Below, piece after piece: positions 1 through 8,715 of a DNA stretch of 64,000 nt; the first letter of the stretch is position 1, and each line of letters begins with the position of its first letter. The notes below the pieces were generated by a model. The model worked only from the letters and a program-made list of their open reading frames with translations. It was not told the origin of the DNA and searched no databases. The DNA lies in NCBI RefSeq assembly GCF_003344885.1, contig NZ_CP031155.1, positions 310,001 through 374,000 of the forward strand. The letters are read 5' to 3'. The DNA is from Altererythrobacter sp. ZODW24. GTDB taxonomy: Bacteria > Pseudomonadota > Alphaproteobacteria > Sphingomonadales > Sphingomonadaceae. A program made the translations under genes and the position numbers.

Positions 1-155
1 AGAAACGGCAACAACCATAGAGCGTATGCCGCTTGCGCACCGAAAACCCTCGATACCGGCCGGCGAAGAACCAGTACGAGAGCAATCAGTACACCCGTCC
101 AAATCAATGTATCCGCCAGCCATGCGGCTGTCTCACTGCTTACGAGCGCGCTCAT
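1..155 (-). CDS. M56-family (BlaR1-like) membrane peptidase, N-terminal part
   Basis: Only the first 51 or so codons are in the window; the gene runs off the left edge. The ATG (complement of 153-155) overlaps the stop of the upstream BlaI-type repressor as ATGA, so the two are translationally coupled. The visible protein has one hydrophobic segment (about residues 12-30) followed by RRPVSRVFGAQAAYALWLLP. A membrane segment followed by an A-Y-A-L-W-L-x-P stretch is typical of the N-terminus of BlaR1/MecR1 M56 proteins. In that family the zinc protease domain is released from inhibition by a sensor signal and leads to loss of the repressor. The protease motif lies outside the window, so activity cannot be judged. 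Confidence 0.75.
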   Translation of the reverse strand, partial: MSALVSSETAAWLADTLIWTGVLIALVLVLRRPVSRVFGAQAAYALWLLPF

Positions 156-553
156 TTCCGCAGCTCCTTCAGCAGGATCTCGATTTCAGCGAGATCGGCG
201 TCAGTTAGCGCTTCCTGTTCGGCAAGATGCGCGAACAAAGGCGCCGCGCGGCCACCAAACAGGCGATCGACCAAACGGCGGGATTCGCCGCCGAGATAAT
301 CGGTACGTTCTAAAACCGGGCGATACAGGAAGCGCCGGCCATCAGGTTCGGTCGCAATCGCTTGCTTCGTCACAAGGCGTGATAGCAATGTCTTCACAGT
401 GGCGAGCGACCAGTCGCGTGACTGGCAAACCTGTTCGCATACTTCAGCCGCAGTCAGCGGGCTGCGCGTCCACAGCGATTCCATGACTGCATATTCGGCT
501 TCGCTAATGCGTTCCGGCTTGCCGCCTGTGGCTGTATTTGCACCATCCGTCAT
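152..553 (-). CDS. BlaI/MecI/CopY-family transcriptional repressor
   Basis: A 133-residue winged-helix regulator. The core ISEAEYAVMESLWTRSPLTA and the following DWSLATVKTLLSRLVTK stretch match the BlaI/MecI DNA-binding domain, and the C-terminal 50 residues resemble the dimerisation and cleavage region. I chose the ATG at 553: an upstream in-frame start at 637 would add an Arg/Lys-rich tail unlike the family and would run through the likely operator. The gene is coupled to an M56 peptidase gene downstream by ATGA overlap, the standard arrangement for an autoregulated sensor pair. The target regulon is not evident. A B3 metallo-beta-lactamase lies 5.6 kb away, but nothing in the sequence links the two. 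Confidence 0.88.
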   Translation of the reverse strand: MTDGANTATGGKPERISEAEYAVMESLWTRSPLTAAEVCEQVCQSRDWSLATVKTLLSRLVTKQAIATEPDGRRFLYRPVLERTDYLGGESRRLVDRLFGGRAAPLFAHLAEQEALTDADLAEIEILLKELRK

Positions 554-575
554 AATGACCTCGCTGAGTCGTCGT

Positions 576-607
576 TTACGTCTGTAGGCACAACGATTAC
601 GTTTGTA
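576..607 (-). promoter_or_regulatory. Putative tandem operator of the BlaI-type repressor
   Basis: Two copies of TTACGTYTGTA (576-586 and 597-607, read on the + strand) are exactly 21 bp apart, two helical turns, and sit 23-54 bp upstream of the repressor start. BlaI-family boxes are rich in TACA/TGTA half sites, which these resemble. Binding is inferred. Confidence 0.45.
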
Positions 608-677
608 AACATGAAGCCTAGATGAATGATTTACCATCCATCTGGCCTAACCGCAAAAAGCGGGGCATCATGCCGCT

Positions 678-1328
678 ATGTTCAAAACCTTCGCCATTGC
701 TGCCGCCCTCGCCTTCAGCCACTCCGCGTTCGCACAGGATGCCGTCGAGGGAGCGCCGCCCGCTCCCGTGACGGAACCCGAAACAACCGAAGTCGTTCTG
801 GAAACCACATTGGGCGACATTACCGTGTCGCTCGAAACCGAACGCGCGCCGATCACGGCGGCAAATTTCCTGAAATATGTCGATGAAGGCCGCTTCGACG
901 GGATCGTCTTCTACCGTGCGATGCAGCTCAATTGGGGCGAGCAGCCCAACGGCCTCGTCCAAGCCGGCACACAATATGACCCGAAGCGCATCTTGCCGCC
1001 CATCGCGCATGAGCGGACCACCGACACCGGCGTCCTCCACCTGCGCGGAGCCCTATCCATGGCGCGCAACGAGCCCGGAACAGCCACAGGCGACTTCTCG
1101 ATCATGCTGCAAGACCAACCCGGCATGAACGCCGATCCCGAAAACCCCGATCCCAACTGGCAAGAAGGCTACGCCGCATTCGGCTATGTGATCGAGGGCA
1201 TGGACATTATCGAAGCCATTCACGCCGCCCCGACCGACCGGAACAAAGGCGAAGGCTGGATGAAGGGCCAGATGCTGGCCGAACCGGTGGTGATTGTGAA
1301 GGCGCGACGGGTTGAGGGTGAAGGTTAG
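678..1328 (+). CDS. Secreted cyclophilin-type peptidyl-prolyl cis-trans isomerase
   Basis: A 216-residue cyclophilin. Residues 1-20 form a signal peptide (hydrophobic core, cleavage near AFAQD), followed by a short Pro/Glu linker and a cyclophilin-like domain starting at TTLGDITVSLETERAP. The domain carries NFLKYVDEGRFDGIVFYRA and later GALSMARNEPGTATGDFSIM, which correspond to the beta-strands and active-site loops of bacterial cyclophilins. The usual FHRV is FYRA here, and the active-site loop reads SMARNEPGTATGDFSI, common for the divergent alphaproteobacterial branch. Expected role: proline isomerisation during folding of periplasmic or outer-membrane proteins. It stands alone, with no coupled partner. 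Confidence 0.9.
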   Translation: MFKTFAIAAALAFSHSAFAQDAVEGAPPAPVTEPETTEVVLETTLGDITVSLETERAPITAANFLKYVDEGRFDGIVFYRAMQLNWGEQPNGLVQAGTQYDPKRILPPIAHERTTDTGVLHLRGALSMARNEPGTATGDFSIMLQDQPGMNADPENPDPNWQEGYAAFGYVIEGMDIIEAIHAAPTDRNKGEGWMKGQMLAEPVVIVKARRVEGEG

Positions 1329-1588
1329 AAAGACTGGTTTTGGGATGTGAAGCGGTCATTCGAGAAATTCGAGGGTTAGGCTGCTTCAAATGTTTTTCAT
1401 CGTAACGTTCGATTTTTTGTTCACGGCCACTAGTATTGGGTAAACCGAGCACCATTTCGATGATACTGCGATGGTTTATTTCCCAAGCGCGGTGTCTCCT
1501 TCCAGCGACATAATCGATGGCGGACCCGAGACGGGTTCTCCGAGCGCTCGTTGATCCGATGGTCACGGCGCCATTAAGGCATTGCGCC

Positions 1589-2527
1589 ATGATTGCTTAC
1601 TTCATTCTAGTTCATCGCTATCCCGAGCAATTCAAAAGGATGTTTCGTACAATTTACGAACCCGGAAATCAGTATCTTGTCCACGTAGACAAATCTTCAG
1701 GCGAAGAACTCGCCGCAGACATTGCCAAGTTTTTGCAGCCCTATCAGAACGCAGAAATCCTTCCCGCAAAACGGGCAGTTTGGGGCGGCTTTAGCCTCGT
1801 CGATGCCGAGCTGAGGGGTATGAAGCGCTTGCTGGAAATGGATGCGGGATGGACTCACTACATCAACTTAAGCGGTCAAGACTTTCCGCTCAAATCGCAA
1901 AGCTACATGCGGTCGTTCTTGGAAGCGAATTACGGCAAGCAATTCATCCGGGCGGTTAGCCAGCGCGAAGAGCGGCCGGACACGTTAAACCGCATTGAGA
2001 AACATTATCTCGAAGGCGGCGGGCGCATCTTCCGGACCGGTTTTGCAAGGGCGTTTCTGACCGATACCGTCCCTTGGATTGGGACCCAGTGGAAAGTTGT
2101 CGACCGCGCATTTTGCAAGTTCGTAACCAGCGATCCACGTGTCAGCAGGTTTCGCAAATTCTACAAGACCAGTTTTATTGCGGATGAGGCCTTTTTCCAG
2201 ACCGTCATGATGAACATCGGCGAGCATGGTAAAATGATGAACGATGATCTGCGGACCATCGATTGGGTTCCCGACGGCGAAATCAAACTCCGCCCGCGAA
2301 CTTATAGGATTACCGATGCCCATAACCTAGTCAAAGGACGGAACTTCTTTGCTCGTAAGTTCGACGCTACCGAAGATGACGCAATCCTCGATTTCCTTGA
2401 GGCGCATATCAAATTGACCAGCGAAAGAGAGGCTTCGCGCCGATCCCCTACTGTGCGCGGCATCAAGCGTCGGCCGAAAAAGGTGCCAGCCCTATCTGGC
2501 CCCGATACTCTGCCGGTTGCAGCGTAA
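1589..2527 (+). CDS. Family 14 glycosyltransferase (core-2/I-branching enzyme type)
   Basis: A 312-residue putative beta-N-acetylglucosaminyl/xylosyl-transferase. The start MIAYFILVHRYPEQF is the usual N-terminus of bacterial Branch/GT14 proteins, so I prefer the ATG at 1589 over an in-frame ATG at 1517. Family signatures visible are the early HVDK motif, AVWGGFSLVDAELRGMKRLL, and THYINLSGQDFPLKS with the S-G-x-D-x-P-L core. There is no membrane segment, so it is probably cytosolic and would transfer a sugar onto a surface polysaccharide or lipid-linked acceptor. A 260-bp AT-richer gap precedes it and no other glycan gene is nearby, so it may be a single-gene insertion. The acceptor cannot be deduced. 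Confidence 0.8.
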   Translation: MIAYFILVHRYPEQFKRMFRTIYEPGNQYLVHVDKSSGEELAADIAKFLQPYQNAEILPAKRAVWGGFSLVDAELRGMKRLLEMDAGWTHYINLSGQDFPLKSQSYMRSFLEANYGKQFIRAVSQREERPDTLNRIEKHYLEGGGRIFRTGFARAFLTDTVPWIGTQWKVVDRAFCKFVTSDPRVSRFRKFYKTSFIADEAFFQTVMMNIGEHGKMMNDDLRTIDWVPDGEIKLRPRTYRITDAHNLVKGRNFFARKFDATEDDAILDFLEAHIKLTSEREASRRSPTVRGIKRRPKKVPALSGPDTLPVAA

Positions 2528-2686
2528 GCATCACACCTGCTTGGCAATGCACATACTCAATGTTCCAGAACGATCCGGCGAGGGATGAGGATGTTGAATT
2601 GCCAAAGCTGGTGTACTGAGAATCGCACGCAAGTTGGGTAAAAGGACCACGAAGGATGTCCGCAATTGGGTCGTTAACGGACGTAG

Positions 2687-2715
2687 AAAGGGCCGGAAGC
2701 AAACTGCTCCGGCCC
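2687..2715 (-). terminator. Rho-independent terminator of the sdhCDA operon
   Basis: GGGCCGGAAGC (2690-2700) pairs with GCTCCGGCCC (2706-2715) around a 5-nt loop. Read on the minus strand it lies just past the sdhA stop and is followed by a short T-rich stretch (TTTCT). Confidence 0.75.
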
Positions 2716-2738
2716 TAGTTAATCAAAAAACGACCAGT

Positions 2739-4562
2739 TCAATAAACCCGCTTCTTCGGTTTGATATACTCCGCGTCATCCGTGAGCGTGTATTCGTGTA
2801 CCGGGCGGTAGTCGATTTTCATCTTGCCGCCTTTTCCGCCCCAGCCCTCGAACCACGCTGCGGTATGTTTCATCCACTTCTTGTCGTCGCGATCAGGGAA
2901 GTCTTCGTGGCTGTGAGCGCCGCGGCTTTCCTTGCGGTTTTCCGCGCTGGCCATTGTTACGCTGGCCTGCGCCATCAGATTGTCGAGCTCGAGCGTTTCG
3001 ATGAGGTCCGAATTCCAGATCAACGAACGGTCGGACACGTGAATGTCTTCCATGCGCTTGTTGGTCTTAGCCATCATGTCGACGCCTTCGGACAGCAGCT
3101 TGCTATCACGGAACACCGCCGCATGCTTCTGCATTGTCTTCTGCATCTCGCCGCGAATTTCTGCCGTCGGCGAACCACCCTGCGCGTGGCGGAAATGGTC
3201 AATGCGGGCGAGCGCCATGTCGGCGCTGTCTGCTGGCAAGCCATCATGGGCAGTACCTGGCTTGATCAGTTCTTTCAGGCGGTGACCGGTTGCGCGGCCA
3301 AATACCACGAGATCGATCAGCGAATTTGAACCAAGGCGGTTTGCGCCGTGAACCGAAACACAGGCCGCTTCACCCACGGCGAACAGGCCCGGGACAACAG
3401 TATCGGCGTTGCCATCCTTGCCAATCGTCACAACTTCGCCGTGATAATTGCAGGGAATGCCGCCCATATTATAGTGAACCGTCGGGGTCACAGGCAGCGG
3501 TTGGCGCGTCAGATCGACGCCTGCGAAAATCTTACCGCTTTCGGTAATGCCGGGCAGGCGCTCGCCCAGCACTTCGGGATCGATGTGATCGAGGTGCAGG
3601 AAGATGTGGTCGCCATCCGGCCCCACGCCGCGCCCTTCGCGCATCTCCAGCGCCATCGAACGCGACACGACATCGCGTGATGCGAGATCCTTAGCCGACG
3701 GAGCATAGCGTTCCATAAAGCGCTCGCCTTCGGAGTTGGTCAGATAACCGCCCTCCCCGCGTGCGCCCTCGGTAATCAACACGCCTGCGCCATAAATGCC
3801 GGTCGGGTGGAACTGGACGAACTCCATGTCCTGCAATGGCAAGCCAGCGCGCAGCACCATGCCGCCGCCGTCGCCGGTGCAAGTATGAGCCGATGTCGCC
3901 GTGTAGTAGCAGCGGCCATAACCGCCGGTTGCAAGCACGACCGAATGCGCGCGGAAACGGTGGATCGAACCATCGTCCATGCACAAAGCAATCACACCGA
4001 CGCATTTGCCATCCTTCATGATCAGATCGATCGCGAAATATTCAATGAAGAAGTCTGCGTCATACTTCAGGCTCTGCTGATACAGAGCGTGGAGCATTGC
4101 GTGGCCGGTACGGTCGGCTGCGGCGCAGGTGCGCTGGACCGGAGGGCCTTCGCCCATATTCTGCATATGGCCGCCGAACGGACGCTGATAGATCGTGCCA
4201 TCATCGTTGCGCGAAAACGGAACACCGGCGTGCTCAAGTTCGTAAACTGCCTGAGGAGCCTCGCGAACAAGATATTCAATCGCGTCTTGGTCACCCAGCC
4301 AATCGGCACCCTTTACGGTGTCATACATGTGCCATGACCAATGGTCCGGCGTGTTGTTACCCAGCGAAGCGGCAATGCCGCCTTGCGCCGCAACAGTGTG
4401 CGAACGTGTTGGGAAAACCTTAGAGATACAGGCTGTACGCAGGCCGCTTTCCGCCGCGCCCATTGTGGCACGCAGGCCCGAACCGCCGGCACCCACGACG
4501 ATAACGTCATAGGTGTGGTCGATAATCTTGTAAGCTGGTTGTGTGTTGTCACTAGTGGACAT
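2739..4562 (-). CDS. sdhA: Succinate dehydrogenase flavoprotein subunit
   Basis: A 607-residue SdhA, the normal length. It oxidises succinate to fumarate and passes electrons via FAD to the iron-sulphur subunit at the inner face of the cytoplasmic membrane. Visible motifs: the FAD dinucleotide fold [14 protein letters not shown] near the N-terminus, [13 protein letters not shown] with the covalent-FAD histidine, the substrate region [11 protein letters not shown], the [11 protein letters not shown] loop, and the [13 protein letters not shown] segment near the C-terminal third. The start [12 protein letters not shown] (4562) was chosen because longer versions run into sdhD. It follows sdhD with a 1-nt gap and ends just before a strong terminator, so sdhB is not in this operon. 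Confidence 0.97.
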   Translation of the reverse strand: MSTSDNTQPAYKIIDHTYDVIVVGAGGSGLRATMGAAESGLRTACISKVFPTRSHTVAAQGGIAASLGNNTPDHWSWHMYDTVKGADWLGDQDAIEYLVREAPQAVYELEHAGVPFSRNDDGTIYQRPFGGHMQNMGEGPPVQRTCAAADRTGHAMLHALYQQSLKYDADFFIEYFAIDLIMKDGKCVGVIALCMDDGSIHRFRAHSVVLATGGYGRCYYTATSAHTCTGDGGGMVLRAGLPLQDMEFVQFHPTGIYGAGVLITEGARGEGGYLTNSEGERFMERYAPSAKDLASRDVVSRSMALEMREGRGVGPDGDHIFLHLDHIDPEVLGERLPGITESGKIFAGVDLTRQPLPVTPTVHYNMGGIPCNYHGEVVTIGKDGNADTVVPGLFAVGEAACVSVHGANRLGSNSLIDLVVFGRATGHRLKELIKPGTAHDGLPADSADMALARIDHFRHAQGGSPTAEIRGEMQKTMQKHAAVFRDSKLLSEGVDMMAKTNKRMEDIHVSDRSLIWNSDLIETLELDNLMAQASVTMASAENRKESRGAHSHEDFPDRDDKKWMKHTAAWFEGWGGKGGKMKIDYRPVHEYTLTDDAEYIKPKKRVY

Positions 4563-4563
4563 T

Positions 4564-4947
4564 TCAGGCGCCTCCAAGCGCAAGACGGACAATGCAGAAT
4601 ACGCCGAACAACGCGCCGCCAAGCGCGGCAAAGTTCAGCAATGTGAGCAGGGCAAACTTGTTGCCCGATGTGTGGATGTAATCTTCCATCAGCACCTGCA
4701 GGCCAAGCCGTGCGTGCCAGAAGGTCGAGATAATCAGCAGCGCCATTGCGGTGGCCGAGATTGGTTCCGCGAGCCATTTGCTGACAGTGCCGTAAGACAT
4801 GTCTTTCATCAGCAGCAGCGAGACGATGAACCACAACGCCAGCACCAGATTGCCGACAGCAGTAAACCGCTGGATCAGCCAGTGATGCGCGCCCGTGCGG
4901 GCCGAGCCGAGACCGCGAACGCGGCCGATGGATGTTCCGTTACCCAT
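4564..4947 (-). CDS. sdhD: Succinate dehydrogenase membrane anchor subunit
   Basis: A 127-residue SdhD with three transmembrane segments (about residues 30-50, 60-80 and 100-122). The first is preceded by [20 protein letters not shown], where the Ser/Arg/His cluster matches the region that helps bind quinone and haem in SdhD. The central helix has [20 protein letters not shown], which holds the conserved haem-ligand histidine and the Asp-Tyr pair at the quinone pocket. It lies between sdhC (9-nt gap) and sdhA (1-nt gap), which supports the identification because SdhD proteins are poorly conserved. Confidence 0.93.
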   Translation of the reverse strand: MGNGTSIGRVRGLGSARTGAHHWLIQRFTAVGNLVLALWFIVSLLLMKDMSYGTVSKWLAEPISATAMALLIISTFWHARLGLQVLMEDYIHTSGNKFALLTLLNFAALGGALFGVFCIVRLALGGA

Positions 4948-4956
4948 GTCTAAATC

Positions 4957-5337
4957 CTAAACCAAAAGAGCCAAAGCCCAGAAACCGGCAGTGAGCAAAA
5001 TGCCCAGGACCGGTGAGGCGATGGACCACATCTTGTTCGTATTGAGTTCGTAACCGGCGCCAATATCCATGACGAAGTGGCGCAGACCGGAAACGAGGTG
5101 ATTGAAGAAGGACCAGCTAATACCAACCAGCACGATGTAACCGACCGGCGACGTCGCGAGTTCGATAAAAGTCGCGTAAGCCGCAGGCCCGGATGCAAGC
5201 GCGCCAAGCCACCACAGGAGCAAAGGCAGCGCACCAAGCGCCAGCGCATCACCCGATACCCGGTGAAGGATCGAAGTCAGCATATGCGGACCCCATTTCC
5301 ATATCTGCAAATGGGGTGAAAGTGGTCGGTTTGCCAT
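4957..5337 (-). CDS. sdhC: Succinate dehydrogenase cytochrome b556 subunit
   Basis: A 126-residue SdhC. The start MANRPLSPHLQIWKWGPHML (5337) is standard for alphaproteobacterial SdhC; longer in-frame versions would add an unconserved tail. The N-terminal SPHLQIWKW and the ILHRVSGDALALG motif (conserved Ser and Arg at the quinone site, entering the first helix) are diagnostic. Three transmembrane segments follow, with LVSGLRHFVMDIG carrying the haem-ligand histidine. First gene of the sdhC-sdhD-sdhA operon; the promoter should lie in the 155-bp region shared with the divergent SDR gene. Confidence 0.95.
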   Translation of the reverse strand: MANRPLSPHLQIWKWGPHMLTSILHRVSGDALALGALPLLLWWLGALASGPAAYATFIELATSPVGYIVLVGISWSFFNHLVSGLRHFVMDIGAGYELNTNKMWSIASPVLGILLTAGFWALALLV

Positions 5338-5492
5338 CGGGGCTCCAGCTTGAAACTCAGGTGTTTGAAGTGTCCTTAGCGAATGCGGCGGACGGTGCAA
5401 GCTGGGACATAGTAGGTATGTGCCCCGTGTGTGGACCACTATGATGCCATCCGCTGCTTGGCCTGCCCGTTCCGAACGACTATCGCAGCAAA

Positions 5493-6209
5493 ATGATCCA
5501 AAAGACTATTCTCGTTACTGGCAGCAGCAGAGGCATCGGCGCGGCAATCCGTGCACAGCTGGAGGAACGCGGAATCCGCGTTATCGGTCACGCGAGCGAA
5601 GCCTATGACGACGCGACGATCGGCGCGGACCTTACGGATCCGCTGGCTCCGCAGGCCTTGTGGGACGAAGCCCTTGAGCGCGCCGGAGGCCGAATTGACG
5701 CAGTAATCAACAATGCCGGGCTGTTTTCCGCCACTGCGCTGGACACGTCGGACATTGATTGGCTCGACGGCTGGGAGGAAACCCTGCGCATCAACCTCAC
5801 CGCAGCTGCGCAGCTTTCGCGCTTTGCAGTCAGGCACTGGCTGGACGGCAATCATGCAGGCCGGCTCGTCCATATCGCCAGCCGCGCAGGCCACCGGGGC
5901 GATTCGCCGGCCCATTGGCATTATGCCGCGGCAAAGGGCGGAATGCTCGCGATGCACAAAACCATCGCGCGTGCTTACGCGAATAAAGGCGTGCTGAGCT
6001 TCGCCATCGCGCCCGGCTTCGTCGATACATCAATGGCGGACGATTATCTGACCTCGCGCGGCGGAGATGGCTTGCTGGCAGATATTCCGCTTGGCCGCGT
6101 TGCCGAACCGGACGAGATCGCCACGATGGCCACTTTCTGCGCTTTGGACGCACCCGGCAGCATGACGGGCGCCGTGCTGGATGCAAATGGAGCAAGTTAT
6201 GTCCGCTAA
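5493..6209 (+). CDS. Short-chain dehydrogenase/reductase
   Basis: A 238-residue classical SDR. It has the TGSSRGIGAA cofactor motif at residues 8-17, the NNAG motif, a catalytic Ser in HIASRAGH, and the YAAAK (Tyr-x3-Lys) catalytic pair. Residues 190-200 give the usual APGFVDT loop. Arg15 after the TGSS motif hints at NADP preference, a family-level expectation. The substrate is unknown. Its last 11 bases overlap the start of the metallo-beta-lactamase gene, so the two are co-translated. It is divergent from sdhC. No strong Shine-Dalgarno precedes the ATG. Confidence 0.88.
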   Translation: MIQKTILVTGSSRGIGAAIRAQLEERGIRVIGHASEAYDDATIGADLTDPLAPQALWDEALERAGGRIDAVINNAGLFSATALDTSDIDWLDGWEETLRINLTAAAQLSRFAVRHWLDGNHAGRLVHIASRAGHRGDSPAHWHYAAAKGGMLAMHKTIARAYANKGVLSFAIAPGFVDTSMADDYLTSRGGDGLLADIPLGRVAEPDEIATMATFCALDAPGSMTGAVLDANGASYVR

Positions 6210-7116
6210 GTTCGCCCTTCCCTTGATGGTGTCGCTCTGTGTGGCGGCATGCGCATCCCCGCCTACTCAACCGGAAGCAGCTGCCCCAAACGGAGTCGCT
6301 TCGGACATGGCAAAATGGGCAGCATCTTGTGAGAAGTTCGACGATTGGGACAAGGCCGGTCCACCGTACCGTATTTATGGCGGCACCTATTACGTGGGCA
6401 CCTGCGGTATCTCAGCAATCCTGATTGTGGGCGAAAGCGAACATATTCTGATCGACAGCGGCACTCAGGCCGGTGCCGATGTAGTGTTGCAGAACATCGA
6501 AGCGCTTGGCTTCTCGGCCGATCAAATCGGACTGATCCTGCATAGTCACGAACATTTCGATCATGTTGGCGGCATCGCAAAAATCCAGAAGGCGAGCGGC
6601 GCAGATATTGCCGCGTCAGCAGAGGCGAAGACCGTCATAGAGACTGGCAAGAATTCGCCCGACGACCCCCAAGCCGGGATGCTCAAAGATTTTCCCGCTG
6701 CGACCGTTGGCACAACGGTGGTGGACGGGCAGAAGATCGAATTTGGTTTCAACACGTTGACCACAATTGCAACGCCAGGACATACACCTGGCGCGCTGAG
6801 TTGGAGGTGGACGGAATGCGAAGGCGATGACTGCAAAACTATCGTCTATGCCGACAGCATGAGCCCGATCAGCAACGATGCCTACCGCTTCAGCGATGAC
6901 CCGCGATTTGTCGCAGAATACCGCACCGGCATTGCCAGAATCGAGAATACAGCATGCGACATTCTTTTGTCGCCGCACCCATCATCCAGTCAGATGGAAA
7001 CACGCTTGATCGACGGCTCGGTGCTGGTCGATAACTCCGCCTGTAGCCGCTATGCAAACTCGGTCCTCAAACGTTTAACGGCACGTTTGGTCCAAGAGAC
7101 AGTCAATGCCAAATAG
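6199..7116 (+). CDS. Subclass B3 metallo-beta-lactamase, lipoprotein-like
   Basis: A 305-residue zinc hydrolase. The signal peptide ends in SLCVAACAS, so it may be a lipoprotein with Cys in a V-A-A-C lipobox. Both zinc sites look complete: LILHSHEHFDHVGG (H-x-H-x-D-H), the later TPGHTPGALSW histidine, and LLSPHPSS for the distal histidine. YYVGTCGISAILI and DSGTQAGAD are typical of B3 enzymes rather than B1, B2 or glyoxalase relatives. Expected activity is hydrolysis of beta-lactams, including carbapenems, in the periplasm; some chromosomal B3 homologues are weak. I chose ATG 6199 because GGAGCA lies 5-10 bases upstream. It overlaps the SDR gene before it and prmA after it by about 11 bases each. 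Confidence 0.85.
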   Translation: MSAKFALPLMVSLCVAACASPPTQPEAAAPNGVASDMAKWAASCEKFDDWDKAGPPYRIYGGTYYVGTCGISAILIVGESEHILIDSGTQAGADVVLQNIEALGFSADQIGLILHSHEHFDHVGGIAKIQKASGADIAASAEAKTVIETGKNSPDDPQAGMLKDFPAATVGTTVVDGQKIEFGFNTLTTIATPGHTPGALSWRWTECEGDDCKTIVYADSMSPISNDAYRFSDDPRFVAEYRTGIARIENTACDILLSPHPSSSQMETRLIDGSVLVDNSACSRYANSVLKRLTARLVQETVNAK

Positions 7117-8017
7117 CTGGAAGATCAGCGCATACGATCGAAAGGTAATCATCCAGGACGCGCTGATTGCGCATGAAGTGGATGAGGAATTCGATCCGAC
7201 GATTGTCATAACCGGGTTCGAAGTCTTGCCTCATGAACCCGATGATTGGGTGCTGGAGGCATATCTCCCGCGCAAGCCGACTAAGGCTGACAAGGCATCG
7301 TTCGCCGGACTCTTCAGCGACGATGCGCCCAAACTTGTGATCGAAGAATTACCCGAGACCGATTGGGTGACCGAAAGCCAGCAAGGCGTTGATCCGATCC
7401 GTGCGGGCCGTTTTTATGTTCGCACAGCCGAGCATGACACACCGCGCGATCAGAGCCTCACCGATTTCGTAATCCCCGCCAGTCAGGCATTCGGCACGGG
7501 CCAGCATGAGACAACTGCCGGCTGCCTAGCCATGCTTGACCTGATGAAACGCCAAGGCGTGATCGTGCGCAATCACGCTGACATCGGCACTGGGACGGGT
7601 TTGCTCGCATTTGCAGCGATGGATTTGTGGCCGGATGCCCTTGCGACTGCCAGCGATATCGACCCCGTTTGCGAGGATGTGGTCGAGGTCAACGCCGTCA
7701 CCAATCACTTCGCGCTGGGCGACAGTAACGGCGAGTTGTTGATGGTGACTGCAGACGGGATGATTGATCCGGTGCTCGAAGTACGTGGGCCGTATGACTT
7801 GCTCATCGCCAACATACTTGCTGGCCCGCTTGTCGAACTAGCACCTGAGTTTTCGAACGCGGTGATCGAGGACGGACACATTCTGCTCGCGGGACTGCTC
7901 ACGGAACAGGAACCGGACGTGAGGCGCGCTTATCGCCGGGCGGGCTTCCGGCTTGCGAAACGGCTCGTCAATGGAGATTGGTCAATCCTATGGCTGCGCA
8001 AGCGCACCTCCTTTTAA
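7106..8017 (+). CDS. prmA: Ribosomal protein L11 methyltransferase
   Basis: A 303-residue SAM-dependent methyltransferase that trimethylates ribosomal protein L11. The N-terminal 120 residues form the substrate-recognition domain. Residues 128-145 contain QAFGTGQHETTAGCL, the PrmA hallmark, then motif I DIGTGTGLLAFAAM, an acidic SAM-ribose residue in SDIDP, and the catalytic-loop motif YDLLIANILAGPL (N-I-L-A). The start overlaps the metallo-beta-lactamase stop, which places prmA in a coupled run SDR-MBL-prmA-DUF2459. Confidence 0.95.
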   Translation: MPNSWKISAYDRKVIIQDALIAHEVDEEFDPTIVITGFEVLPHEPDDWVLEAYLPRKPTKADKASFAGLFSDDAPKLVIEELPETDWVTESQQGVDPIRAGRFYVRTAEHDTPRDQSLTDFVIPASQAFGTGQHETTAGCLAMLDLMKRQGVIVRNHADIGTGTGLLAFAAMDLWPDALATASDIDPVCEDVVEVNAVTNHFALGDSNGELLMVTADGMIDPVLEVRGPYDLLIANILAGPLVELAPEFSNAVIEDGHILLAGLLTEQEPDVRRAYRRAGFRLAKRLVNGDWSILWLRKRTSF

Positions 8018-8700
8018 GTCAAAAACTGGCCCGTACGCTTAAGTGGCTGGTCGCGGGGCTTGCGACCGTCGCGACATTGTTTCTGCTGACCGCATGGATC
8101 GGTTCAGCCATTCCGCGCAATTCCGATTGGGCCCAACCAAGCACTGGTGTGGAGATCATGGTCGAGACCAACAGTGTCCACACCGCGTTGGTTTTACCGC
8201 TGGTGAGCGACGCCAAAGACTGGCGGAGTGAATTTCCCGCAAGCGACGTAGACGCTGCCCACTTGCCCTACACACATGTCTCAATCAGCTGGGGGGAGCG
8301 TGAAGTCTTCCTCAACACGCCAACGTGGAGCGACCTATCGCCAATGACTGCGCTGCGGATCGTCGGGGTCGGGGGAGAGGGGTTGCTCCATATTGCCCAT
8401 TATGTGCGCCCTGCCCCGTCAGATGATCTGCGCCCCATGCGCATTACTGACGAGCAATATCGCCAACTTGTTGCAGAGATTGAACGCAGCATCGGACGTA
8501 ATCCAGAACGAAAATCATACCCTGGCTATAACGCGCAAGACGTCTTCTATGATGCTCCTGGAGAGTATTCCGTCACAAACACTTGCAATCAATGGACCAG
8601 CAACACGCTTGCCGCCGCTGGCATCAAGACGGGCTGGTGGACCCCGCTCGCAGGCGGGGTGATGAAATGGGTGCCATCTCTCGACAACACCGAGACATAA
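7990..8700 (+). CDS. DUF2459 family membrane-anchored protein
   Basis: A 236-residue protein of the DUF2459 (TIGR02117) family. An N-terminal transmembrane anchor (about residues 15-37) is followed by a periplasmic domain with the family features: VETNSVHTALVLPL near the start, HVSISWGEREVFLNTP in the middle, and CNQWTSNTLAAAGIKTGWW near the end. The conserved His and the Cys in CNQW resemble a papain-like arrangement, but no enzymatic function is established that I know of. The gene starts inside the prmA 3' end (28-base overlap). I chose ATG 7990; a TTG 12 bases upstream is possible. Confidence 0.82.
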   Translation: MAAQAHLLLSQKLARTLKWLVAGLATVATLFLLTAWIGSAIPRNSDWAQPSTGVEIMVETNSVHTALVLPLVSDAKDWRSEFPASDVDAAHLPYTHVSISWGEREVFLNTPTWSDLSPMTALRIVGVGGEGLLHIAHYVRPAPSDDLRPMRITDEQYRQLVAEIERSIGRNPERKSYPGYNAQDVFYDAPGEYSVTNTCNQWTSNTLAAAGIKTGWWTPLAGGVMKWVPSLDNTET

Positions 8701-8715
8701 GCCCACTAGGCAAAA

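Noticed and set aside
618-1040. Minus-strand frame opposite the cyclophilin
   Set aside because: It lacks family resemblance and runs opposite a clear signal peptide and cyclophilin domain.
2634-3329. Long plus-strand frame opposite sdhA
   Set aside because: It is the shadow of sdhA; several other long frames opposite sdhA, lepA, ffh and dnaN have the same cause (GC-rich codon bias).
1-7116. BlaI/M56 pair as the regulator of the B3 metallo-beta-lactamase
   Set aside because: They are 5.6 kb apart with sdh genes between, and the TTACGTYTGTA boxes are not seen upstream of the SDR/MBL run. A trans effect remains possible, but there is no support here.
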